Positions 1 through 10,277 of a DNA stretch of 64,000 nt are shown here, piece after piece. Made by a program: the position numbers and the translations under genes. The notes under the pieces are model-generated. The model was given only the letters and a program-made list of their open reading frames with translations, searched no databases and was not told where the DNA came from. Each line of letters opens with the position of its first letter. The stretch's first letter is position 1. This stretch comes from Nemophila menziesii (Eukaryota > Streptophyta > Magnoliopsida > Boraginales > Hydrophyllaceae): contig JARWIR010000003.1 of the NCBI GenBank assembly GCA_029959085.1, positions 32,441,505-32,505,504 of the forward strand. The letters run 5' to 3'.

Positions 1-1040
1 ATTTAGTCGATCTAACTAAAAGTTTTTGGATGCCCAAAAAGTTATGTTACCTTGAGGTAGAAAATTGACATAATTGGAGAATTATGTTTTAAGTAAATCC
101 CAAAGAAATTAACTACATTTAAAGGATATTTCTAATATGAATAAAACCCATTAAAGTACCCATATCCAACAAAGTCGTCACTTTTAGCTATAACTATATT
201 TAAGGCCACTTTGAGACGAGTTCTGGAAACTAGGCTTCTACGAGGCGATGGACCAAAAATAACCACAATTAAATCTAAGGTTTAATATAAGTAAGGTTTA
301 GAGAAACCTGTCTTTTCCCGAGGATGATGGTAGTGGTTGAGTTCCCCATGTAAGCACATTCTCCATCAGACACTTCCACGAACTTCTTGACCATGTTCTT
401 ATTTAAGATTAATTGTTTGGATAATATAGTGTCGAGAATTCATTCGCTCTTATTCTCCACTAGATCCACCTTAACCATCGGAACAACAGTTACCTCGTCT
501 GTCTTAGTTAGGTCAACAACGAGTTTTGGAGCTTGATCCTTTCTCTAATAACACTGGTCTACCTCGTGTCATACTTTCCCACAACAATAGCACGTGCCTT
601 TGGTCATGACTTTATTTGTATGACCGGAACTACCAGTTAAATTAGTATTTGAAGTATTAGAAATAAAATATATAAAGCTATCCTTGAGGCAATTTTCCTC
701 TTCGAGTTGTAAATGATTAATCAGTTCTTGAAGGATAATTTCTTTTTTCTTGAAATGTCTACCCAAATGAAATTTACAGACTTCTCCTTAGTGAACAGAT
801 TGAGAAACAGTTTCTTCCTTTTGTTCAAGAGTCTCTTCTAGCCAACAAGTTACTATTATTGAGCTTGGTCAAGAGAGTGAAATTCCTTTCCAATTCTCCT
901 TCGGTAGCGGTTGCATGGTCAATAGTAGAAAACTCCTCGAACACAACGAAATCAAGATCAAATTGGTTGAGACAAATTAGAAGTTTTTGTGCGCAACGTT
1001 TGCGGTTGGAACCATTATGATTCCAACTTTGACACCTTGG
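1..1040 (-). mobile_element. Decayed Copia gag-protease fragment
   Basis: Read on the minus strand, 766-569 encodes a lysine- and glutamate-rich gag tail followed by a zinc-knuckle start (Cys-Tyr-Cys-Cys-Gly-Lys), broken by a stop. The same frame continues past it with the His and Cys of the knuckle, then a protease-like Ile-Leu-Asp-Thr and a 'Gly-Glu-Cys-x-Tyr-Met-Gly-Asn-Ser' segment at about 440-300. This order (gag, zinc knuckle, aspartic protease) is that of Ty1-Copia polyproteins. Several stops show it is dead. The element continues beyond the left edge of the window. Confidence 0.6.
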
Positions 1041-1770
1041 GAGGCGTTTTTTTATTTAAAAAGGAAGCAACAACAGAGAAGTGAAAAGTCATTTATGATT
1101 AGTTGTTTAACAAAAATCCTTGTAAATTGATGGTAAAATATGAATATTGATCGTTAAATGATAAGCACACGATAAGCACACGAATGATTTCTAAATACAA
1201 TAAGAAACTTACAAGTTATACATAAATAAATAACGATTACAACAAAAATTTACAAAGCAATCCAGAAAATTTGAGTCATATTGTGACATCTACATACTAA
1301 TCTTAGTGTCTTTTACAAATGACTCTAACTCATCTTATATAGTGTTAGAGGTCTTTCAAATATGTCCACACTTAATGATTTTCATAAAAGCGTTCACCAT
1401 AAAGACAACTGTTTTTCAACTTTAAAAACCGGATATGATATTAGACATTTCTTTTTTGACAATTGGGAGAACGAATCTTGACAAGATTTGTAACTTCTGT
1501 TACAGTCGATTCATAATTGACAGAGTTACAAACGCTGGGATAGAGTATTCAAGGTTGGACGTTTTTTTCTTATAATAGTCTTTCCAAATGTGGTCAATGT
1601 TAGTATATAAGGTCCAATTATAAAAAATGTTTTTTTTTTTATTCCCTAAATTTTCCAACTCACCATCAACATTACCACGACATCGCCGGGCTGGCCGGAC
1701 GAAGGTGGGGGATAATGGTGGTGACCATGACCATGGTGCACCCGTGTGTGGTATTTCCCTTACTTTTCGT
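1040..1770. other. Intergenic, nothing recognised
   Basis: AT-rich sequence without a convincing open frame or paired terminal repeats. It may belong to the Copia relic on its left. Confidence 0.4.
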
Positions 1771-2349
1771 TTCTAGAAAGATTTAAAAGAAATTGAGGAT
1801 CATGTTGATGGAAGTGTTGAAGGCGTTGAGGAAGAATTTTTTTTTTTTTCAAAGAATTGAGGAAGAAACTGAGGTGCGTGTGATGAAGGTGTTGAAGGCG
1901 GTGAACAAGTAAATGAGATTCATGTTTATGTTGGTGTTGAAGATGTTGAGGTTTATGTAGCTTTTGAAGTCAATATACATGTCTAGATTCAAATTAAAGA
2001 TAGGGTCGATGTAGATATTCTTTTTAGCTGGTTAAAAGCGAAAAAGGACTAGCACAGACAAGAGATTCCCATAAAATATCTTCTCGCCTTTTATTTGCCG
2101 CACACTTTTCATGTGTTTCTACTCACATCTATTATAACAAAATAACATAAAATTACCATTTATTGAAGATAAAATTACAATCTACTGATTGTGTTTAACA
2201 ATTCCCAGGTTTACAGAATAAGTCACAGACACCATCATCCTCATAATCGAATCCAAGTACAAACGATCTCATACAGAGGATATAATATACTGGAAACATG
2301 AACAATTAACCATCTAGCTTAACAAAAAACATAAAAAATGTAAATGGAA
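1770..2349. repeat. Duplicated 3' flank of BARD1-1
   Basis: This stretch matches 16050-16639 downstream of BARD1-2, including the GTTGAAG-rich segment at 1860-1990 (partner 16130-16265). It marks one edge of the segmental duplication that made BARD1-1 and BARD1-2. Confidence 0.7.
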
Positions 2350-5300
2350 TCAACAGAAGTAACCAAAAGGCTGCAATTTACACGCTGCAACAGATTCGAG
2401 GATCCAAGTGTGCGGAACAACTTGAGAAGTAGCTTCCATTGCAATGTCTTGAGCCTTTGCTAGTCTCTGTGAAACAATGTCCCCTTCTTCTCCAGATGGA
2501 CATCCTTGAGGAGGATCACAGTTATAAACTATGATCCCTGTTGATGAAGTTGACTGACGATCAGTGAGAAACCTTTTCTTGCTCTCCACAGTAATGCCTC
2601 CTCCATTTTCTACTAGATCAACCAGGTCAAGCTTCTCTTCCGCCACAAAATCCCCGGTGAAATGAAACCTTAACCCGTTAAAAAGCTTGGGTTCCTGCAT
2701 TAGAAATGGTAAATCTTTTTAGCAAATCAAAAAGACAATAAATTAATAAATTTTGATACAAGGTACCACCATTGATTTTGTATAAGAATGGGAAGTTTCT
2801 TACATTGTTTAAGACCCTAAGTCTTCCAGTTTTAGGTCCATGATGAGTCCAATAATTATCCAATTCAACTTCATAAGGTTCTTCGTTCTTGGGAGAGTTT
2901 GCTTCCATGCAAGCTTTTACCCCTGCAACCAAACATCACAAGTTGAATTTACCATATTGAACAACAATCTATAAATCATTAAATTATTTTGCTTGAGATC
3001 TTACAATCCATTGTAAGAATCCACTTTCCATGAAGAATCGACCTGAGAACTTTGAACGTCCTGATGCATGCACCTAGTTCATCTGTGGCTGCAATAACAT
3101 GTGTAACATTTGGTTTCCAATACTTGTTGACTGTTGCACCACACATGCTAGCAAACTTTACCAAAATATCCTGCACATCAAATATAAATAATTAATAACT
3201 GCAAAGGACGGCGAGGATAATGTTTGTGTAATAATGTAGGACTATATTTAAGCAAGATTTCCTTTAAGATAGAAAACTGAGTTCCAATACTGAGAAGAAA
3301 AAAAAGAGATAGAAATGTAACTGAATTTAAATATAAAATGAATTGTGAAATTATCTTGGTATGGAGTCAAAAGACAAACCGTTTCCTTTGAAGAAAGAGC
3401 AGATCCACAAAAAACCCACTCTTTAGGTCCATCTTGTGAAGACTCCCAGAAGTTTGGTTGTTTGGATGATCTACAGTCACCAGTAAGAGAAAATGATCAT
3501 CAAGTTCTGACGATGCTATTAGAAAGTTGAAAGTAAAGTATAACAAAATGCTTGGCTTATAAGGAATTATAATAAAAATTGGGGAATAAGTAAATTGGAT
3601 CTTACACTGCAAGTTTTGTTGAACTGCTGCATTTCTGAGTCTTTTTGGATTTTTCTCTAGTAGTCTCGATACGTTTCTCACTTTCTTTTGGAAACTTAAG
3701 ATCATTATGCTTCGGACATAGCACATATAAGTCTTCCTATATATTTATATTTTGTGAAAAAGAAAGGGTAAGCAAGAGAGGAAAAAAAATGGTAGAAGTA
3801 TATAGAGTGATCTTACATAGTCTTTTCTGCACTCTTGGATGTCAAATGCACAAGGGACATGATAAGTTTTCCTGCAAGATTTTGCAAAGCACCCAAGTCC
3901 TGCACCCTTGAACCCACAGCTACTACATTTAAGTCTTCCAGCTCTTGCCAATTCAGACTCCAAATTTTTAATCTCTTCTCCTTCATAATATACTTGTGGT
4001 GTCCTGCAATTCAAATTTGTGATTAATATTTAGACATCCAATATAATTTATAAAACATCAAAGGGTTTTCTTTCCACCACTTGAATATAAAATCACTAAA
4101 ATTGGTCCTATTATTCATTTAATGTCATACCAGTCAATACATCTTTGGTGGGCAGGTATGACATTGGAAACATTACCAGCATTTCCAACTACCTCCTTTC
4201 CATGTGCATAATACAACATTGGTCCTGAATCCTACAAGACAACAAATGAAACATATGATAAAAGAAAGATAATAATATTTTAAAAAATACGAAGTAATAG
4301 TATCGTAAAATGTTGGAAACTCACCTCTGATAACTTAGAAGAATGGCAAAATGCACAGAGACTTCTTATAGCTGCACTCTCAGTAGATGATTCTTGGTGA
4401 AATGTTAGTGCACCAATCTCAGGTGTTCCATTACTCATTTTTTTTAGTCTTTTGGAACTCCTAGTTTGATAGACTTTTTCACGAGCTGGTTGCTCGGGTA
4501 CCAATCCACCATCTGAAGTGATTAAAAAAAAAAAGACCAGACAATTATCACGTTCTTTACAAAATTATCAATGAAACAGTATATGGGAATGCAATGTCAA
4601 TTACCGGTAGATAAAGATGGCAACATAGCCGCACCCACACTTCTATAAATCTTGAGCACATTTTCAAGTTCTGGAACCGACCTTGCATCTGCATCACAAT
4701 TAACATAATTAACCAAAACCCAAAATTTATTGGCATCATAAAAATTAGTTGAATTTTGAAGTGTTGGAAAATATTAAACAGGATATATATATATATTCTT
4801 TCATTATAACAAAAGTACAGTGGTGAATTGAAGGGGAGATATACATAAGAAAAAAAATTGAGTCTCAGCTATTAGAGTTTATAACCTAGACACTAGACAA
4901 ATCAATAATAAAACACCTAAATCAATAATTAAACACTTAAATCAATAATTAAACACCTAAATCAACAATTAAGATACCTCCATAGTTGAAATGATGTTCA
5001 CATGACGGGCAAGAAGATCTAGATTGAGCCGAATTTGGAACGCAATCCCTGCATTAGCACAATACAGAACAGCAATCAATTCAGCAGAAATCAAAATAAT
5101 AAATAGGAAAACAATAATCAGAATCTTAGACATGAAACTCACTTGCAAATGACATGACCACAAGGGAGTAATCTTGGTTCATTTAGCAAGTTAAGGCTGC
5201 AAAAATCAACATAATTCCAAATTAGTAAGTAAATCTAGTAATCAAATATACATTATCAGTGTAATATATAGCGAAAAAGTCATGGGTATCAATTACCAGA

Positions 5301-5385
5301 ATAGGCATTTGAGTGCGTCTCCTATGTTGTGGATATGATTAGCTAACGTGTTTAGGATTTCAGTCAGCTTCTGGGCTTCGGCCAT
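2350..5385 (-). CDS. BARD1: BARD1-1: RING-ePHD-BRCT2 protein lacking the central linker
   Basis: Homologue of plant BARD1/ROW1, a nuclear RING-BRCT protein that pairs with BRCA1 in homologous recombination and, in Arabidopsis, represses WUSCHEL. Exons (descending): 5385-5297, 5196-5143, 5048-4978, 4688-4605, 4512-4325, 4231-4131, 4003-3817, 3736-3606, 3470-3380, 3170-3005, 2922-2804, 2694-2350. All junctions are GT-AG and phases agree, giving 541 aa. The C3HC4 RING has Cys27, 30, 42, His44, Cys47, 50, 61, 64. The ePHD runs from about Cys152 (CAFC) through the KCSSC...CHVPC-like exon at 4003-3817 into 'LCPKH' of the next exon. BRCT1 includes Trp388; BRCT2 is residues 428-541. The fifth exon is a fusion: 'VPEQPA' runs straight into 'KVYQTRSSKRLK', motifs that BARD1-2 carries on two separate exons, so about 100 linker residues and an intron are gone in frame. 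The N-terminus before the RING differs from BARD1-3, and the second RING Cys is preceded by Leu-Phe instead of Pro-Leu. Expression is unknown, but no stop or frameshift is seen. Confidence 0.85.
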
Positions 5386-5923
5386 TGTGACGGCTTGAAA
5401 ATTGGCGAGGTTGTTTATTGGCCTTTTTTGATAAAGAGTGAGAGTGTTTGATCGTAGAGAAAGATGAAGACGTAGATTTAGTTATAAGAGCGCTACCAAA
5501 AAAAATTGGCGTCTATTCTCCCTCCACTTGCGAAATTTGGAATATTGTGAATTATGTATATGGCGCCTTCTATGCCGCCACTTGTGAAACATGGAAAAAT
5601 GTGAATTATGTATTCTGAGTTAATTTATTTACGATTTACACCCCCAATAAATGTGGTATTTCTACTCAAGGGAATTTTATGTTTTTCTTTAAAGAATTTA
5701 TTATGGTTTTCAAGTCTTGCCCATTTATGAATTTTGCTTACATGTGTGATATATACCAAAAGTAGGTTGATCTATCTTACAAAAGTAACCTTGTACTTTT
5801 AAACATGACTAAGTTCCAGCAGACTCTAAGTAATCTAAATTTACAATTATCTCTTTGACATGAACTCAAACTAAGAAACTGTGAATAGACCATCATCGGT
5901 AAAATTAAGGCAAGGACCTACAA
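5386..5923. promoter_or_regulatory. BARD1-1 upstream region with E2F-like sites
   Basis: The region aligns with the upstream region of BARD1-2 (19766-20330). A TTGGCGTC at 5506-5513 sits where BARD1-2 has a perfect E2F consensus, so this copy looks mutated. An ATGGCGCC follows at about 5560-5567. A 60-bp stretch containing 'GTGAATTATGTAT' is repeated imperfectly at 5528-5565 and 5586-5615. E2F control is common for plant DNA-repair genes; here it is inferred from motif and position only. Confidence 0.45.
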
Positions 5924-7560
5924 GAAGAGATTGATTCCGAAATCCAAGTGTGTCGAACAACTTAGAAACTTGCTTCATTTGCCATATCTTTTGCTTATGC
6001 TAGTCTCTGCAAAACAATGGCTTAGGTCATAAAGTATTATACCTGATAAAGTTTCTTGCGAATCCCCACTAAAATAAAGTCTTAAACCATCCAAAGGCTT
6101 AGGTTCCTGCATTAGAAATGTAAATTTTTTTAAACAGATTTAAAAAGGAAAAAGAAAACGTATTGTGGGAAAATCAATGAAACACTAATAAAAATCTAAT
6201 TTTGTTTACTATAATCAACTAATGATAGAATAACTAGAATTATTCTAGAATAATTGCACCATATTATAAGGCTTAAATGTTACTTAATTAGAGGGATGTG
6301 TTATCCTCCTTATACTATATAGTTATCATTCGCGTATATATAAAAATACACATTTCTTTCATTCTTTTCAATATGATATCAGAGATCAAAATTTCTGCGC
6401 TTCTTCTCATTTAAATTTCTTTCCAACTTCTAAATCTTTCGTATAACAATTACATAGCCAGCTTCCATCAAAAATTTTGAAATTCCCACGAAGCTATTTT
6501 GTGGGAAGCGATAAGCTTTTTTGAGCAGTACCGTTACTATCAGTTTTCGCGGAAAAAACGCTAAAGAATACCGAGGTAGCAGGGATTATAGCGGCCATTG
6601 TCATGACAACATCTATGTTTGGTTTAAATTTATATAACTGGAGAAGATTTTTATCTCTTGCTCGGAAAAGGGGGAAATGGAGTGTAAATATAAAGAAGCG
6701 TTCAATATCTGAATGCGAAAGAAATGTTCATAGATAAGTGAAATTCGACAGGCTTGTGCACTTTCACATCCTATTTCGAAGTTCATCTCCTTTTAAATCA
6801 GTCGAAAACAAAATCCGATCTGATTTAGTTTACTATAATTAGTTAATGTTAGAATAGTTAGAATCACTTTAGAATAATCGAAACATATTTTTTAGTTTGA
6901 ATATTCCTTAATCATAAGGATTTGTGATTCTCCTTGTAATATATATAGATATCATTGAGCACGCGGATAGATAGCGAATAGATAAAATAAACTAACTTAT
7001 AAACAAAGAATCTTATACGTTTAATCAAAGTAAAATATCAGCGCCTCAAAATTCTGATTCACATAACCTTGAACCCAAAGTTAAATTTGGAAGGTTGCTT
7101 TGCAATTCTCAATATCATCTTCTGGTTCAAAATTTTAATTCACCCAACCCTCAAATAAAGTTAATTTGGATGACACAATTAGATACATGCTAAACCCGTT
7201 AACCCAATATTATACAAGTAGGCCCTCAAGGATAGTTGAAGCATATACTAATATAACTATTAGACCACTGAATAAATAATTACAGTATTATAAAAGCATA
7301 AATGTAATTTAGTACACATATTTCAACAATGTGTATGATTAAAGCAGTACCTTCATCTTAGGAATGATATTTACATGCGGGAATTCGGATCTTCATAGAG
7401 CTGACTACAGAATACAATCACACTGCATTACCAAATTATAAAACTAGGTATATAGTAGGTAGTTTCATTGTAATTAAAGAGACACAGAGAAAAGGAAGGT
7501 ACCATATGGGCATTTGCTTCCAACGCTTAGTATCTGAGGATGGAGAGCCCATTGATACAC
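5924..7560 (-). pseudogene. BARD1 pseudogene A (RING and BRCT2 remnants)
   Basis: Three BARD1 exon relics survive in the right order. The last exon (BRCT2) is at 6107-5924, starting 'EPKPLDGLRLYFSGD' after a preserved CAG acceptor and ending near 'VVRHTWI', with an internal deletion and stops. The RING third exon is at about 7428-7352, with several Cys codons changed. The end of exon 1 is near 7550-7505 ('KQMPIW' in place of 'LKCPLC'), with a donor still visible. Exons for linker, ePHD and BRCT1 are gone, and a TRIM-like element sits between the relics. The same pseudogene lies upstream of BARD1-2, so it predates the segmental duplication. Confidence 0.7.
6190..6990 (+). mobile_element. TRIM-like miniature LTR element
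   Basis: Two direct repeats of about 150 bp (6190-6340 and 6808-6966) share the string 'GTTTACTATAAT', a run with TAGAATAA and a later 'TATCATT'. Just inside the left repeat, 6371-6386 reads TGATATCAGAGA, close to the usual methionine-tRNA primer-binding site. The interior of about 470 bp has no coding capacity. These are the marks of a terminal-repeat retrotransposon in miniature. The matching site in the second unit (20595-20690) keeps only part of one repeat. Confidence 0.5.
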
Positions 7561-7739
7561 TGAGACTGATAATATCGTTGTAAAGACTTGGATGAGAGTA
7601 GTTTTTTTTTTTTTGATACATATGAGAACCACGTTCAACTCTGAATAGTCTAAGCACTAGACCTATGATCTTGATGAGAGTAGTTTACGTCCTGGGTCTT
7701 CAATATATTAGAGTGGTGAGGAGTACAAAGAAGAAAGCG

Positions 7740-8041
7740 GTGGATTTCTTTTCCAATAAAGAACCACGCACTATAATTTTCATGATTTGGGTGGGTTTAG
7801 TGGTGGTGAGTGTAAATTGATCCGCGTACTAATTTTCTTTTTCATGTTTTAAAGAAAATGGGAAAAATTCATGATTTCAGTGTATTATTTTCTTTTTAAA
7901 CTAGTGTCATTCGCTTATTTGTACTCAAAGATCCATGGTTTCTTTAAGAGATTATTATACAAAGCGTCTTGAAAACACCACCTCAGGACTTAACAAGACG
8001 GGCTCTATAGCCTCTTAGGCCACAACAAAAATTTAACCCTT
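7740..8041. other. Intergenic, nothing recognised
   Basis: Similarity to the second duplication unit stops near 7740. No element or gene was recognised up to the MITE at 8042. Confidence 0.4.
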
Positions 8042-8223
8042 GAGTAATGCTGTGTATCACCCAAAAAGTGATCACCCAAATATCACCTTCCTAGGTGGTC
8101 CAATTAAATTGTTTCTCTTTCTTGATTACTTTTTTTCTCTCTCTTATATGAAACAGTTTGATTGGACCACCTAGGAAGGTGATATTTAGGTGATCACTTT
8201 TTGGGTGATACCCAGCATTACTC
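8042..8223. mobile_element. MITE 1 (near-palindromic)
   Basis: A 182-bp foldback element. The left arm begins GAGTAATGCTGTGTATCACC and the right arm ends with its near-exact complement (GGGTGATACCCAGCATTACTC split over 8204-8223). Arms of about 65 bp include GGTGATCACTTTTTGGGTGA-type sequence and flank a pyrimidine-rich loop. Termini match the MITEs at 21611, 47978 and 48125. A clear target duplication was not found here. Confidence 0.75.
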
Positions 8224-8279
8224 TTTTTTATTTATTATTTCTCTATATATATTATTTGTTATCAGATAAAATTAAATAT

Positions 8280-8790
8280 CAAACCTCTCTCCTCTCTCAT
8301 TCGGACACACAAACTTGTCTCCTCTCTCATTTTAGCCGCCGTCGATCAGAACCTGCACCACCGCCGTTCTGCTTTAGATCGTCTCTTTCTTCCACCAAAG
8401 GACAACGACAACAGTCCGCCTCAGCCTTTTCTTCGCCGTGGATTGGCTCCGGCACCATCACGCACGTTTTTTTGGTGCTTCCGTTGCTGCGCTACATCGT
8501 CACACCAGCCAAACCACATACATCGCCACACCAGCATAACCCTTCTCCGTATAACAACCACCGATCTCCCCATTCGATCTCAACCACGCCCAATCCACCA
8601 TCAACATCAATCGAAGCCCAACCCATCTTGAATAAACCATGGAAGATGTGATTGAGGAGCTTCTTCACGCCCAATCCACCGTCAACATCAATCAAAGCCC
8701 AACCCATCTTGAATAAACCATGGAAGATGTGATTGAGGAGCTTCTTCAAGAGGAGAAACTTGATGAAACTGATGAATATGTAAATATACA
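8280..8790 (+). other. GC-richer segment with 81-bp tandem duplication
   Basis: Less AT-rich than its surroundings, with a proline- and histidine-rich open frame that has no recognised family. An 81-bp unit starting CACGCCCAATCCACC is repeated head to tail (8585-8665 and 8666-8746) with few differences. It may be the remains of a 5' exon or UTR carried with the O-fucosyltransferase fragment downstream, but this is a guess. Confidence 0.35.
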
Positions 8791-8883
8791 TAACAGGTAG
8801 ATTTTACCATCTTATGCTAAGTCTTTCTTTTGTTTCTATTTAATGCCAATAACGAAAATTACCAATAACGAAAATTATAGGAT

Positions 8884-9062
8884 ATGGCATCACATTCAGC
8901 GTGTGATTTCGGAGGGGGCAAAGCTGAAAAATTAGCATTAGCGAAATATAGAAAAATATTATGGCAAGGAAGAGTAATAAATAGTCAATATACAGATGAA
9001 GAATTAAGAAAGGAAGGTGCCCTTTAACTCTTGAAGAAATTGGACTTTTATTAGCTGCTTTA
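8884..9062 (+). pseudogene. O-fucosyltransferase family gene fragment
   Basis: Translated pieces 'LALAKYRKILWQGRV', 'QYTDEELRKEG' and, after a frameshift at about 9020, 'CPLTLEEIGLLLAALGFNN' match a conserved block of plant GDP-fucose O-fucosyltransferase-like proteins as I recall that family. There is a second frameshift near 8925 ('VISEGAK' in one frame, the continuation in another). Only about 60 codons survive, without the rest of the enzyme. It is most likely a captured or duplicated gene scrap, not a functional gene. Confidence 0.6.
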
Positions 9063-9099
9063 GGTTTTAACAATATTTTATCATTATTAGAGATTGTTT

Positions 9100-9418
9100 G
9101 TGCTATTGGTGATTTTTGTCATGAATTTGGCAGGTAATGGGTTTGAAATCTGGTTTTGTTCTTGTGGAAAACGCCATTGTTGACCAAAGAAGTGTATTCT
9201 TTTTTTTTTCTAGCAAACAATACTTCTTTATCAATGTAACTTTTTTGTTTTTTTTTGTTTTTTTGTTTTTTTCTTTTTTCTTGTAATTGTAACAATTTGG
9301 GAAATGAAATAATTTGGGTTTTCATTGTATGAAACTTCTTACAAAATGTTACTTAAATTCGATTACTTGCGGTGATTTTGATTTTTTGTGTTGAATCAAG
9401 AAATTATTTAAAATTTTG
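9100..9418. other. Intergenic, T-rich
   Basis: T-rich runs at 9199-9209 and 9240-9282. No gene recognised. Confidence 0.4.
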
Positions 9419-9419
9419 T

Positions 9420-9790
9420 CTAGATACTCAGCAGTTTACTAACTATACAAAAATGCTCAGTAAGTTTACTGATTATACGAGAAACGCTCAGCAAGTTACT
9501 GAGCAAACGAGTACGCTCAGTAAAGTCATTCAACAAAAAAATTCGAATACTCAACAACTTTTTTCGACACTCAGAACTTTTTTACGATACTCAACAACTT
9601 TTTTCATGCTCAGTAGCCCATGCTCAGTACTTTTTCCATGTCCAATACCCCATGCTCAGAACTATTTTTTCAGACTCAGAACTTTTTTCCATGCTCAGAA
9701 CTATTTTTTCAGACTCAGAACTTTTTTTCTAGACTCAGAACTATTTTCCAGACTCAGAACTTTTTTCCATGCTCAGAACTTTTTCCGGCG
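9420..9790. repeat. CTCAGAACTTTTT-type short tandem repeats
   Basis: The motif CTCAG recurs every 15-20 bp. It begins as CTCAGTAAG/CTCAGCAAG variants (9428-9530) and becomes regular at 9640-9785 as alternating CATGCTCAGAACT and AGACTCAGAACT followed by T runs, a composite period near 38 bp. It is open in two frames, but composition and repetition argue against a gene. Confidence 0.6.
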
Positions 9791-9985
9791 GTGGTCGACG
9801 GTGATCGGTGGTTGTGGTCGGAGCTGGAAATTATTTGATAATTAATGAAGAAGGAGAGAGATTAATGGTAATGGAGGAGAGAGTGTAATGGTCGTGGAGG
9901 AGAGAGAAATCTATAGCTGGAGGGCGAATACATATGGGTTGCACTCGGAATGGGCCAGGAAGGTCTAGATCTAACTGTTTATTAA

Positions 9986-10265
9986 TGATGTCTCCCTATT
10001 TGTTCTAATTATTAGCCCTTTGGAGACATCCTTTTAGGTGAATAAATGACTTATTTCATAGACTTTTATGCTTATTTGATCATATTGCACTTTCTCCCCT
10101 TGGAAATAGACTAATTGCATTTTTAGAGCTTTTGTGCATTAATTTGATTATTTTTAGTGCAAAGTTAGTAGGTTATTGAATTTCATGAAAGACCAATCCA
10201 AGGAGGAGAAGTGAGAATTAAAGTCTTAGGGTATTTTAGTGTGTTAGGAAAAACAAAGTGGTCAT
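9986..10265 (+). mobile_element. Gypsy-type LTR fragment
   Basis: Starts TGATGTCTCCCTATTTGT and is alignable over about 220 bp with the LTR starts at 37320 and 42988, including 'TTTTAGAGCTTTTGTGC'. It is cut off at about 10265, where truncated Copia sequence begins. Confidence 0.6.
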
Positions 10266-10277
10266 TCCATAAAAAAT

